Positions 49,273-57,053 of a DNA stretch of 64,000 nucleotides are shown piece after piece; positions within the stretch are counted from its first letter, which is position 1, and the number at the start of each line of letters is the position of its first letter. A program made the position numbers and the translations under genes. A model generated the notes under the pieces. That model was given only the letters and a program-made list of their open reading frames with translations, was not told where the DNA came from and did no database searches. The stretch is from Nocardia aurantia (lineage in GTDB: Bacteria; Actinomycetota; Actinomycetes; Mycobacteriales; Mycobacteriaceae), in assembly GCF_009604425.1 (NCBI RefSeq), contig NZ_WEGI01000007.1, positions 1 to 64,000 of the forward strand. Direction: 5' to 3'.

Positions 49273-50838
49273 ATGATCGTGCAGCCTGTGTCTCGTGTCC
49301 GGAAGCTACTCGTGGCCGTCGCGGCGGCGGTGTGCCTGATCCCGTTCGGAACGGCGTCCGCGCAACCACCCGACGAAGGCCCGGTCCGGGAAACAGCCGG
49401 CGCCTACTCGGTATCGGTGCCGGCCGCGCAGTGTGGTCCGGATTCGCGGCCGGAGACCGGCCTGCAGGGCGACGTGAGCGCCGCCGACCGAAACTCCGGC
49501 CGCAGCACCGAGGGGTACCGGTGCAATCTCACGCGGCTCGGCGGATATGCCGGTCGCGGTGGCGGAATCACCTCCACCACCTTCGATCACTGCCTGTACA
49601 TGGGCAGTCTGTTCCCCGGCGATCTGCTCGGGCCCGCGACCGGGGTGCAGGTCGTCGATGTCGCCGATCCGGCGAATCCGGTGCTGTCCACGACGCTGAC
49701 CGAACCGGCGATGCTGGCGGGCACCTGGGAGAGCCTCAAGGTGAATCCGGCGCGAAAGCTGCTGGTGGGCACCGGTGTTCCGCTGCTGACCGGATTCGGG
49801 CTGATCTCGGTGTACGACGTCTCCGACTGCGCGCATCCGCGGTTGCTCAATCCCGGGCCGGGCACGAATATCGCGATGCCCGTACCGATCACGGCCCACG
49901 AGGGCGGATTCTCGCCGGACGGCAACACCTACTGGGCCTCGGGGGTCGCGCCGGGGATCGTCAGCGCCGTCGACCTGGCCGATCCCGCGAATCCACGGGT
50001 GATCTGGCAGGGCCTGCCCGGACTGTCCATGCACGGCATGGGGGTCAGCGCGGACGGCGACCGAGTCTACCTGTCGGACAACTTCGGTGGCATCACGGTG
50101 CTCGACACCAGCGCGATCCAGCGCCGCGACCCGAATCCGCGGGTACCGGTGCTGGCGGAACTGCACTGGAACGACGGCTGGGCCACCCAGCACAGCATTC
50201 CGGTCAGCTACGGCGACCGGCCATACCTGTTCACCGTCGACGAGGCCGGCGCGGGCGGGGTGAAGCTCATCGACGTCTCCGACGACCACCGGCCGCGCAT
50301 CGTATCCTCGATCAAGCTGGCGATCGAGCTGCCGGCCAACCAGGATCGGGCGCTGGCGTCGAGCATGGGCGGCTCGGTGTTCGCCTACGATGCGCACTAT
50401 TGCGCCGCCGATCGGCCGGTCGACCCGACCGCGCTGGCGTGCGGCTGGGAATCCTCCGGGATCCGGGTCTTCGACGTGCGGGATCCGGCGCGGGTGCGGG
50501 AGATCGCGTACTACAACCCGCCGGCCCGGACCGGGCAGAACACTCAGTTGTGGAACTCGCCGCACGCGCTGGCCTCGGTGATCGGCGCCCCGCTGCTCGA
50601 CGGTCCGTCCATCATCGCGGCGCTGGCCCAGGGATTGTTCGATCCGGCGGAGGCGCTGGGACCGCGGTCCGGCGCTCTGGTCGGCGGTGATCTGTCCACC
50701 GATTGGTGCTTCGCGCCGCCGGAATGGCACGGCGACCAATTGTGGACGGCCTGCGCGGACAACGGATTCCTGGCTCTGCAACTGGCGCCCGGCACGTATT
50801 CCGTTCCCGCCGACCAGTCTTCGACGGTGGGATCGTGA
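49273..50838 (+). CDS. Secreted LVIVD/beta-propeller-like protein, 521 aa
   Basis: Signal peptide: RVRKLLVAVAAAVCLIPFGT, cleavage near ASA-QPPDE. The mature part has repeats of the type GVQVVDVADPANPVLSTTL, GVAPGIVSAVDLADPANPRV, VKLIDVSDDHRPRIVSS and GIRVFDVRDPARVREIAYYN, characteristic of LVIVD proteins that form a beta-propeller. Paired cysteines suggest extracytoplasmic disulfides. The role is unknown; such proteins are thought to act in the envelope. ATG 49273 has GAGGGAGA 5 bases upstream. Its stop overlaps the start of a DUF305 gene by 4 bp (GTGA), so both products may act together outside the membrane. Confidence 0.83.
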   Translation: MIVQPVSRVRKLLVAVAAAVCLIPFGTASAQPPDEGPVRETAGAYSVSVPAAQCGPDSRPETGLQGDVSAADRNSGRSTEGYRCNLTRLGGYAGRGGGITSTTFDHCLYMGSLFPGDLLGPATGVQVVDVADPANPVLSTTLTEPAMLAGTWESLKVNPARKLLVGTGVPLLTGFGLISVYDVSDCAHPRLLNPGPGTNIAMPVPITAHEGGFSPDGNTYWASGVAPGIVSAVDLADPANPRVIWQGLPGLSMHGMGVSADGDRVYLSDNFGGITVLDTSAIQRRDPNPRVPVLAELHWNDGWATQHSIPVSYGDRPYLFTVDEAGAGGVKLIDVSDDHRPRIVSSIKLAIELPANQDRALASSMGGSVFAYDAHYCAADRPVDPTALACGWESSGIRVFDVRDPARVREIAYYNPPARTGQNTQLWNSPHALASVIGAPLLDGPSIIAALAQGLFDPAEALGPRSGALVGGDLSTDWCFAPPEWHGDQLWTACADNGFLALQLAPGTYSVPADQSSTVGS

Positions 50839-51479
50839 CCGTCCGCCGCGGCGGCGTCGCGCTCGCCGGGCTGGGCGCGGCCCTGTTGCTGATGGTGATG
50901 GGCGCGGCGCTGCGCCCGCTGCTGTGGCCCGAGCCCACCCCGGCCCCGAAGGTGCTGAGCGCCACCGAGATCGCCTTCGTCCAGGACATGACCGAGCACC
51001 ATCAGCAGGCCCTGCTGCTGGTGCAGCGGCTCGATCCGGGGGCTGATCCGATGGTGGTGCGGCTCGCTCAGCAGATCGCCGACACCCAGCGGGGTGAGAT
51101 CGGGATGATGCTGGGCTGGCTGCGCCTGGCCGGCGCGACGACGACCGACCCGGCCCCGATGGCCTGGATGCACGCCGCCGCCCCATCGGCGCATCACGGG
51201 GCCTCTGCGGCCGTGGCCCCGGATACCATGCCCGGCATGGCGACTCAGGCCGACCTGGACGGCCTGGCCCACGCCACCGGCCGGGACGCCGCGATCCGAT
51301 TCCTGAACCTGATGCAACGCCACCACTACGGCGGCATCGCGATGGCCCAGGCCGCCGACCACCTGCTGACCACCGGCGTCGTGAAACAGGCCGCGCGCGA
51401 CATGATCACGACCCAGAGCCGCGAAACCGGTCTCCTCGGCCTGTTGCTGGACAAGGAGACCGGACCGCTCGGCCGCTGA
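50835..51479 (+). CDS. DUF305-family membrane-anchored, His-rich protein, 214 aa
   Basis: An N-terminal membrane anchor (GVALAGLGAALLLMVMGAAL) precedes a ferritin-like helical DUF305 domain with FVQDMTEHHQQALLLVQRL, MVVRLAQQIADTQRGEIGMM, and in the second half RFLNLMQRHHYGGIAMAQAA. The HH pairs and Met-rich turns (MPGMATQ) are features seen in metal-related DUF305 proteins, often linked to copper. GTG 50835 overlaps the upstream LVIVD gene by 4 bp. The extracytoplasmic domain and partner suggest an envelope metal or redox role; this is inference. Confidence 0.83.
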   Translation: MTVRRGGVALAGLGAALLLMVMGAALRPLLWPEPTPAPKVLSATEIAFVQDMTEHHQQALLLVQRLDPGADPMVVRLAQQIADTQRGEIGMMLGWLRLAGATTTDPAPMAWMHAAAPSAHHGASAAVAPDTMPGMATQADLDGLAHATGRDAAIRFLNLMQRHHYGGIAMAQAADHLLTTGVVKQAARDMITTQSRETGLLGLLLDKETGPLGR

Positions 51480-51499
51480 GCAGCGGATCGGCTGCGGGG

Positions 51500-51677
51500 G
51501 ATCGGGACGGGTGGATCAGGACGAGCGGGGCGGCCACCGGGGATCAGGACGAGCGGGGCGGCCGCCGAGGGATCAGGACGAGCGGGGCGGCCGCCGAGGG
51601 ATCGGGACGGGCGGATCGGCCGCCGAGGGATCGGGACGGGCGGATCGGCCGCCGAGGGATCGGGACGGGCGGGGCGG
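51500..51677. repeat. 29-bp tandem repeat (minisatellite), about 6 copies
   Basis: Units start at GATC at 51500 (partial), 51514, 51542, 51571, 51600, 51629 and 51658 (partial), with spacings of 28-29 bp. Two unit types alternate in blocks: an AGGACGAGCGGGGCGG type (three copies) and a GGGACGGGCGGATCGG type (two copies plus part). All share the CCGCCGAGG end except the first. It is non-coding by context, between convergent DUF305 and catalase genes. Copy number is likely to vary between strains. Confidence 0.85.
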
Positions 51678-51698
51678 GAACGGTCTACCGCCCCGCCC
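51667..51698. terminator. GC-rich hairpin between convergent DUF305 and catalase genes
   Basis: GGGCGGGGCGG (51667-51677) and its exact complement (51688-51698) flank a 10-base loop. It lies in the convergent gap directly after the tandem repeats and could end transcription from both sides. Confidence 0.55.
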
Positions 51699-51754
51699 CG
51701 CCCCGCTCCAAGCGCGGCTGTCGGTCAAGCGCGAGACCCGTGTCGATCCTTGTC

Positions 51755-53854
51755 TCAGGCGGGGACGGCGTCGGTGGCTCGCGACCAGACCCGATGCGCG
51801 GCGAGAAGTTCCGCGAACAGTTCGCTGAACCGGTCCGGTACCTCGGCGCCACTCGCGGTCGTGGCCACCACTCCGTTCTGCCTGGCTTGTTCGGCGTCGC
51901 CGGCCACGAGGCCGATCTGCCGCAGCAGCGACTCACCGTCGCCGAACGCGCCGATCGGCTTGCGGTGCTTGAACGCCTCCAGCACGAAATGCAGTGCGGG
52001 ACCGACGGATCCGAGCGTCTCGACGGCGCCGGTACCGCCCGCTACGAGCACGGCGTCGTAGAGTACGGAGGCCACGGTCGGCAGGGGCCGCTCCACGGGC
52101 AGGGTCTGCCCGTCGGCGCCGGTGATCGAGCCGCCGTGCGGGGCGACGATCTCGGTGATCGCGCCGTGCTCGTCCAGCCAGGACCTGACCCGCGCGATAC
52201 CGGGCAGATCGGCGCCGTCGGCGGCCAGTATCGCGATCTTGCGGGTCGCGATCGAGCCCGCGTCGGCCGTATTCACCTGGGACAGCGCCGGCGACACCGG
52301 GGCGTCGTCGTCATCGCCCAGCGCGATGTCGGGGACGGTGGCCCCCAGCCCGGTGGCGACCCGATCGGCCAGATCGCTGTCGATGCGGAGCAGATGCTCG
52401 AGCACCTTCTCCCGGATCGCGGGGCGGGTCACCTTGCCCAGTTCGAAGACGAACGCGCCGACGATGTGGTCGGCCTCCGGCTCGGACATGCTGCGCCAGA
52501 ACATCCGCGGCTGCCGGTAGTACTCCCGGAAGCTCTCGGCGCGCTGCCGGATCGCGGTGCCCTGCAACCGATCCGGATGATGCCGGAACTCGCCGTCGCC
52601 GCCCACCACCGGGCATCCGCCGCCGACGGTGTTGATCGTGTAGGCCGCCTCGCCCTGCGGGATCGCGTGCTGGCCGTAACCGTCCTGCTGATGGTTGCGC
52701 ACGTCGGCCACCGGCCGATTGACCGGCAGCTGGGAGAAGTTCGGCCCGCCGAGCCGGATCAGCTGGGTGTCGAGATAGGAGAAGTTGCGCAGTTGCAGCA
52801 GCGGATCGTCGGTGAAGTCGATGCCGGGCACCAGGTTCGCGGTGTGGAAGGCGACCTGCTCGGTCTCGGCGAAGAAGTTGTCCGGGTTGCGGTCGAGCAC
52901 CATCTCGCCGACCGGCAGCACCGGGACCTGTTCCTCCGGAATGAGTTTCGTCGCGTCGAGCAGATCGAAGTCGAAATCGAACTCCTGCTCCTGCGGCACC
53001 AGCTGCACGCCCAGCTGCCAGCGCGGAAACTGGCCCGCCGCAATGCAATCCCACAGGTCACGGCGATTGAAGTCGGGGTCGCGGCCGGCGACCTGCTGGC
53101 ACTCGTCCCATACCAGCGAGTGCACGCCCAGCTGCGGCTTCCAGTGGAACTTCACGAACGTGGCGCGACCGGCGGCGTCGACGAAGCGGAAGGTGTGCAC
53201 GCCGAAACCCTGCATCATCCGGTAGCTGCGCGGCAGCGCGCGATCCGACATCAGCCACATGATCGCGTGCAGCGTCTCCGCCTGCTGCCCGACGAAGTCC
53301 CAGAGTGTGTCGTGCGCCGACGATGCCTGCGGAATCTCGTTGTGCGGCTCCGGTTTCACCGCGTGCACGAAGTCGGGGAACTTGATCCCGTCCTGGATGA
53401 AGAATACCGGGAAGTTGTTGCCGACCAGATCGTAATTGCCTTCCGCGGTATAGAATTTCGTCGCGAAACCGCGGACGTCGCGGACGGTGTCCGCGGAGCC
53501 GCGGGAACCCCCGACCGTCGAGAAGCGCACGAACACAGGCGTTTCCCGCGACGGATCGGTCAGGAACCGGGCCGCGGTGTACTGGGCCAGCCGATCGTCG
53601 TACACCTTAAATCGCCCGTAGGCGCCGGCGCCGCGGGCGTGCACCACCCGTTCGGGGATGCGTTCGTGGTCGAAGTGGGTGATCTTCTCCCGTGCGTGGA
53701 AGTCCTCCAGCAACGTCGGTCCGCGCTGGCCGACCGACAGCGCGTCGTCGGTGCTGTCGACCCGCACACCCTGCTGGGTGGTGAGCCGGCCCTGCTCCCG
53801 ATCGACCCGGTACTGGTCCAACTGCTGCTGCTTGGGGTCCGATACATCGTCCAC
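51755..53854 (-). CDS. katE: Large-subunit (clade 2) monofunctional heme catalase, 699 aa
   Basis: Degrades hydrogen peroxide. Catalytic core: distal histidine in ERIPERVVHARGAGAYG (PERVVHARG motif), FVRFSTVGGSRGSADTVRD, the asparagine of GNNFPVFFIQDG, and the proximal heme tyrosine region near FSYLDTQLIRLGGPNF (RLGPN-like). A C-terminal flavodoxin/DJ-1-like domain (about 550-699: KIAILAADGADLPGIARV, YDAVLVAGGTGAVETLG) marks the HPII/KatE clade. GTG 53854 has GGGAGG 7 bases upstream. It follows a proline-rich small gene by 32 bp; both are probably driven by the stress-type promoter at 54155-54179. Confidence 0.95.
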   Translation of the reverse strand: MDDVSDPKQQQLDQYRVDREQGRLTTQQGVRVDSTDDALSVGQRGPTLLEDFHAREKITHFDHERIPERVVHARGAGAYGRFKVYDDRLAQYTAARFLTDPSRETPVFVRFSTVGGSRGSADTVRDVRGFATKFYTAEGNYDLVGNNFPVFFIQDGIKFPDFVHAVKPEPHNEIPQASSAHDTLWDFVGQQAETLHAIMWLMSDRALPRSYRMMQGFGVHTFRFVDAAGRATFVKFHWKPQLGVHSLVWDECQQVAGRDPDFNRRDLWDCIAAGQFPRWQLGVQLVPQEQEFDFDFDLLDATKLIPEEQVPVLPVGEMVLDRNPDNFFAETEQVAFHTANLVPGIDFTDDPLLQLRNFSYLDTQLIRLGGPNFSQLPVNRPVADVRNHQQDGYGQHAIPQGEAAYTINTVGGGCPVVGGDGEFRHHPDRLQGTAIRQRAESFREYYRQPRMFWRSMSEPEADHIVGAFVFELGKVTRPAIREKVLEHLLRIDSDLADRVATGLGATVPDIALGDDDDAPVSPALSQVNTADAGSIATRKIAILAADGADLPGIARVRSWLDEHGAITEIVAPHGGSITGADGQTLPVERPLPTVASVLYDAVLVAGGTGAVETLGSVGPALHFVLEAFKHRKPIGAFGDGESLLRQIGLVAGDAEQARQNGVVATTASGAEVPDRFSELFAELLAAHRVWSRATDAVPA

Positions 53855-53886
53855 TGTTCATCCTCCCGGTACTGGTGACTACGAGT

Positions 53887-54111
53887 TCAGAGCGGCTGCG
53901 GCGGAGCGGGATCCATCGGTGGCGGATCCGGCGCCGGGATCGGTGGCACGTCCGGCGTCGGTTCGGGCTGGGGTCCCGGCGCCGGCGGGATCGGATCCGG
54001 GATCGGGGGTTCGGGTCGCGGATCCGGCGGCGGTGTCGGCGGGATCGGGTCGGGCGCCGGCGGGAACGGTGTTCCCGCGGCGAGGGGACGAACGAGTTCC
54101 AGTGACTGCAC
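53887..54111 (-). CDS. Small proline-rich protein, 74 aa
   Basis: GTG 54111 is preceded by a strong GGAGGAATC site. After MQSLELVRPLAAGTPFPPAP the protein is almost entirely Pro, Asp, Glu and Ile/Val, with repeats of the kind PDPIPP and PAPDPPP. Such sequence forms extended polyproline helices and no fold. No signal peptide or anchor. Unrecognised; it might be a linker or interaction peptide. It lies directly upstream of katE in the same direction and downstream of a stress-type promoter, so it is probably co-expressed with the catalase. Confidence 0.6.
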   Translation of the reverse strand: MQSLELVRPLAAGTPFPPAPDPIPPTPPPDPRPEPPIPDPIPPAPGPQPEPTPDVPPIPAPDPPPMDPAPPQPL

Positions 54112-54154
54112 GATTCCTCCGAAATGCGGATCGCAGATTTCCGACGCCGCCGTG

Positions 54155-54179
54155 CTACCCCCGGAATCGGGGGTCAATC
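54155..54179 (-). promoter_or_regulatory. General-stress sigma promoter for the proline-rich gene and katE
   Basis: On the minus strand GATT, 15 bp, then GGGTAG, about 45 bp before the proline-rich gene start. Matches the actinobacterial SigB/SigF-type pattern GNNT-N14-16-GGGTA. Confidence 0.6.
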
Positions 54180-54237
54180 GCGCGTACCGCCGCGGGTGCG
54201 CATCGTGTCCGATCGGATACGCGGCGGCGATCGGCCG

Positions 54238-54261
54238 GATTGAGGATCGGTCACGGGGTAA
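54238..54261 (+). promoter_or_regulatory. General-stress sigma promoter for the dehydrogenase gene
   Basis: GATT at 54238-54241, 14 bp, GGGTAA at 54256-54261, about 60 bp before the dehydrogenase ATG. Divergent from the katE-side promoter and sharing its GATTGA -35. Confidence 0.6.
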
Positions 54262-54322
54262 CCGGCCCGGTGTGGACCCGGCGTCCACGGCAACGAGGCA
54301 GCGAGCGGAAGGAACCGGTGGG

Positions 54323-55519
54323 ATGAAAGCCGTGACATGGCAGGGCCGCGGTGCGGTGTCCGTCGAGGAGGTTCCCGACCCGCGGATCGAGGCGCCCACC
54401 GACGCCGTCGTGCGGGTGACCTCCACCGCGATCTGCGGTTCGGATCTGCATCTGTACGAACTGCTGGGCGCGTACATGGACCCGGGCGACGTGCTCGGGC
54501 ACGAACCGATCGGCATCGTGGAGGAGGTCGGTCCGGAGGTGACGACGCTCGCCCCCGGCGACCGGGTGGTGATCCCGTTCCAGATCAGCTGCGGCGGGTG
54601 CTACATGTGCTCGGCGGGGCTGCCGACCCAGTGCGAGACCACCCAGGCTCGCGAATACGGTAGCGGCGCGGCCCTTTTCGGATACTCGAAACTGTACGGG
54701 CAGGTGCCGGGCGCGCAGGCGGAACTACTGCGGGTGCCGTACGCGGACGCCACGCACGTCAAGGTGCCGCACGGTCCCGCCGACGACCGGTTCCTGTTCC
54801 TGTCCGATGTGCTGCCCACCGCGTGGCAGGCGGTCGAGTACGCGGCGGTGCCGGAGGGCGGATCGGTCACCGTGCTCGGGCTCGGGCCGATCGGCGATAT
54901 GGCCTGCCGCATCGCACTGCACCGCGGGCTGCGGGTGATCGGCGTCGACCGGGTACCGGAACGGCTGGCCCGGGTCGCCGCACGCGGCGCCGAGGTGATC
55001 GACCTCACGACGGCGCAGCAGCCGGTCGGCGACATGGTGCGGGAACTGACCGACGGCCGCGGCACCGACGCGGTGATCGACGCGGTGGGGATGGAGGCGC
55101 ACGGCTCGCCGGTCGCCGCGCTGGCCCAGCGGTCGGCGGGATTCCTGCCGGACGGCTTGGCGCGCAAGGTTTTCGACAACGCCGGCGTGGATCGGATGGC
55201 CGCCCTGCACAGTGCCATCGACATCGTGCGGCGCGGCGGCACCCTCTCCGTGGTCGGCGTGTACGGCGGGATGATGGACCCGTTGCCGATGCGGATCCTG
55301 TTCGACAAGCAGATCCAGGTCCGGATGGGGCAGGCGAACGTCACGCACTGGGTCCCGCAGATCCTGCCGCTGCTCGGTGACGACGACCCGCTCGGCGTGG
55401 ATACCTTTGCGACGCATCGGCTTCCGCTGGCGGCCGCGCCCGACGCCTATCGGATGTTCCAGCACAAATCGGACGGCGCGGTGAAGGTCGTCCTGGATCC
55501 CGCCGCCGCGCTGACCTGA
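54323..55519 (+). CDS. Zinc-dependent medium-chain dehydrogenase (formaldehyde/threonine dehydrogenase-like), 398 aa
   Basis: MDR superfamily with catalytic zinc ligands in AICGSDLHLY and GHEPIGIVEEVG, and a structural-zinc-like cysteine cluster in SCGGCYMCSAGLPTQCE. The NAD(P) motif is VTVLGLGPIGDMACRIALHR. The DAVGMEAHG segment and the insertion near FLPDGLARKVFDNAGVDRM are typical of glutathione-independent formaldehyde-dehydrogenase-like enzymes. Substrate uncertain. ATG 54323 has GGAAGG and GGTGG upstream. It is probably under stress-sigma control from a promoter shared back-to-back with the katE operon. Confidence 0.88.
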   Translation: MKAVTWQGRGAVSVEEVPDPRIEAPTDAVVRVTSTAICGSDLHLYELLGAYMDPGDVLGHEPIGIVEEVGPEVTTLAPGDRVVIPFQISCGGCYMCSAGLPTQCETTQAREYGSGAALFGYSKLYGQVPGAQAELLRVPYADATHVKVPHGPADDRFLFLSDVLPTAWQAVEYAAVPEGGSVTVLGLGPIGDMACRIALHRGLRVIGVDRVPERLARVAARGAEVIDLTTAQQPVGDMVRELTDGRGTDAVIDAVGMEAHGSPVAALAQRSAGFLPDGLARKVFDNAGVDRMAALHSAIDIVRRGGTLSVVGVYGGMMDPLPMRILFDKQIQVRMGQANVTHWVPQILPLLGDDDPLGVDTFATHRLPLAAAPDAYRMFQHKSDGAVKVVLDPAAALT

Positions 55520-55542
55520 ACCGGCCTGCCCCGGCCCTCGGG

Positions 55543-55680
55543 TCAGATGTCGTCGACGGTGCGTTGTCCCTCGTTGCCGGTGATAGGTTCCGGTTCGTGG
55601 TTGCGTCCCGATTGCCGGCGCCGGATCACCACGATGGCGACGGCGATCGGGATCACGATCAGTACCAGCAGTAGCTCCAT
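55543..55680 (-). CDS. Small single-helix membrane protein, 45 aa
   Basis: ATG 55680 gives MELLLVLIVIPIAVAIVVIR, one membrane helix, then RRQ and a polar, charged tail ending VDDI. The ribosome site is weak. Start codon and first bases lie inside an 18-bp inverted repeat that it shares with the divergent DUF6480 region, and a GGGTAA element (minus strand, 55690-55695) lies just upstream. It is a believable but unproven small gene. Confidence 0.5.
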   Translation of the reverse strand: MELLLVLIVIPIAVAIVVIRRRQSGRNHEPEPITGNEGQRTVDDI

Positions 55681-55765
55681 GCGCGGCGGTTACCCACATC
55701 CCCGCGTCCCACCGCGCCCCGGTTGCCCGATTGACGCCGGAACGGCCGGGTAACCGCCGCGCATG
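55678..55765. repeat. 18-bp perfect inverted repeat spanning two divergent starts
   Basis: CATGCGCGGCGGTTACCC at 55678-55695 and its exact complement at 55748-55765 enclose a 52-bp spacer. Each arm contains an outward ATG and a GGGTAA element, so each arm can act as a -10 region plus start for one direction. Confidence 0.8.
55729..55753 (+). promoter_or_regulatory. General-stress sigma promoter for the DUF6480 gene
   Basis: GATT at 55729-55732, 15 bp, GGGTAA at 55748-55753 within the right arm of the inverted repeat. Same GATTGA -35 as the two promoters near 54.2 kb. Confidence 0.6.
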
Positions 55766-55789
55766 AACAGGCGAAACGACGGGAGGTGA
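55763..55789 (+). CDS. Possible eight-residue upstream reading frame
   Basis: ATG 55763 gives MNRRNDGR then TGA. Its last codons are the GGGAGG ribosome site of the DUF6480 gene, so translating it would compete with initiation downstream. No own ribosome site. May be chance. Confidence 0.2.
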   Translation: MNRRNDGR

Positions 55790-55794
55790 GCACT

Positions 55795-56025
55795 GTGTCG
55801 ATGGATCCCGACCCGCACCGCGTGCCCGATCTCGAACCGGGCGGCGGCGTCCGGCCCGGCAGTACTCCGCCGGACACCGCGCAGACCTCGGGGTTGTCCG
55901 CGCCCGAACCACGCACCCGGCGGCATTTCCCGCCGACCGGCATCGCCGTGATCGCCGCCGTGGTGGTGCTGGTCGCGGTGTTCGTGGCCGTCGCGGTCGC
56001 GTTGATCTGGATGATCGTCAGCTAG
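55795..56025 (+). CDS. DUF6480-type small membrane protein, 76 aa
   Basis: Pattern typical of small actinobacterial DUF6480 proteins: MSMDPDPHRVPDLEPGGGV, then RPGSTPPDTAQTSGLSAPEP, a basic turn, and one C-terminal helix (FPPTGIAVIAAVVVLVAVFV region). GTG 55795 has GGGAGG 8 bases upstream; GTG 55786 and ATG 55801 are alternatives. Function unknown; such genes are often near stress genes. It heads a probable transcript with the flavodoxin-like gene 33 bp downstream, driven by the stress-type promoter at 55729. Confidence 0.72.
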   Translation: MSMDPDPHRVPDLEPGGGVRPGSTPPDTAQTSGLSAPEPRTRRHFPPTGIAVIAAVVVLVAVFVAVAVALIWMIVS

Positions 56026-56058
56026 CCGAACGGGATTCGGCGGAAGAGGAGCAAGCAC

Positions 56059-56673
56059 GTGTCAGATTCTCTGACGGCGGTCGCGCTGGTGTGCACGCTG
56101 AAGAGTTCCCCGGCGAGGTCGAGCAGTGAGTTGATCGCGCGCCAGTTGCTGAACGGATTCGCCGGTCACGGCGTCGACGGCGACCTCATCCGGGTCGCGG
56201 ACCATGATGTCCGGCCGGGCGTGCGGATCGATGAAGGGGACGGGGATCAGTGGCCGGGGATCCGGGAACGGGTCCGGGCCGCCGACATCCTGGTGCTGTC
56301 CACGCCGGTCTGGCTGGGGCACATGTCGTCGGTGGCGCAGCGGGTGCTGGAACGGCTGGACGCCGAACTGTCGGAGACCGACGACGAGGGCCGGCCGAGC
56401 ATGCTGGGCAAGGTGGCGACCGTGGCGGTGGTCGGCAACGAGGACGGCGCGCACAAGGTGATCGCCGACGTGTTCCAGGGACTCGACGACATCGGGTTCA
56501 CCATCCCGGCCCAGGGCTCCACCTATTGGAACGGTGAGGCGATGCAGGCCGTCGATTATCAGGATCTGGACGCGACGCCCGAGGCGATCGCGTCCGCCAC
56601 CGAGGCCGCCGCGCGGAACGCCGTGCATCTGGCCCGGCTGCTCCGCGGGGCGCAGTACCCCGGATACTCCTAG
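56059..56673 (+). CDS. Flavodoxin-like / NADPH-dependent FMN reductase family protein, 204 aa
   Basis: Flavodoxin fold. The N-terminal strand and phosphate loop are TAVALVCTLKSSPARSSSEL, followed by DILVLSTPVWLGHMSSVAQR (second flavin loop) and KVATVAVVGNEDGAHKVIAD; the third loop region is AQGSTYWNGEAM. It would bind FMN and reduce quinones or other acceptors using NAD(P)H, which fits oxidative-stress genes around it. GTG 56059 has AGAGGAGC 7 bases upstream. Probably co-transcribed with the DUF6480 gene. Confidence 0.85.
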   Translation: MSDSLTAVALVCTLKSSPARSSSELIARQLLNGFAGHGVDGDLIRVADHDVRPGVRIDEGDGDQWPGIRERVRAADILVLSTPVWLGHMSSVAQRVLERLDAELSETDDEGRPSMLGKVATVAVVGNEDGAHKVIADVFQGLDDIGFTIPAQGSTYWNGEAMQAVDYQDLDATPEAIASATEAAARNAVHLARLLRGAQYPGYS

Positions 56674-57053
56674 GAGAGAGTGCGGGCCTCGCCGTCGGTG
56701 CCGGCCCGCAGTTCCTCTCGTCGGAACAGCTCAACCAGCTGTTCACCGTCTTCGGATTCGCGAATTGTGTTCTGCCGCTATGGATCGGCGCACCCGACGT
56801 GGCGTTCCCGCGGGTCGACGTGCTCGCCGGCTGTACTCGTTCGGTACGACGACGGCCACGGCCGGGTTCGTAACTCCAGACGGCGCAGCGGATTTCGGGT
56901 GGCCCTCCGAGCGCCCCGCCTTCGAGTTGCACTCCCGCACATGGTGGAACGGATGCGGGCCGAATCACATGCGGGCCGCCACTGGAGTCCGGTGTCGATG
57001 CGATCGGCGTGGGTATTGCCGCCGTGCCGGATGCCGGGTTTACGAGGGTGGAC
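56674..57053. other. 380-bp gap with an unexplained open stretch
   Basis: No convincing gene. A plus-strand frame from about 56682 to 56860 reads GLAVGAGPQFLSSEQLNQLF then TVFGFANCVLPLWIGAP and looks protein-like, but it has no start and runs into basic low-complexity sequence. It may be the remnant of a lost gene. The last 60 bp hold the promoter of the next gene. Confidence 0.4.
56992..57016 (+). promoter_or_regulatory. General-stress sigma promoter for the AI-2E-type permease gene
   Basis: GTGT at 56992-56995, 15 bp, GGGTAT at 57011-57016, 37 bp before the ATG. Matches GNNT-N15-GGGTAT. Confidence 0.55.

Noticed and set aside
56680..56860. Protein-like stretch GLAVGAGPQFLSSEQL after the flavodoxin-like gene
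   Set aside because: No start codon, ends in low complexity, and I cannot assign a family; recorded only as part of the gap.
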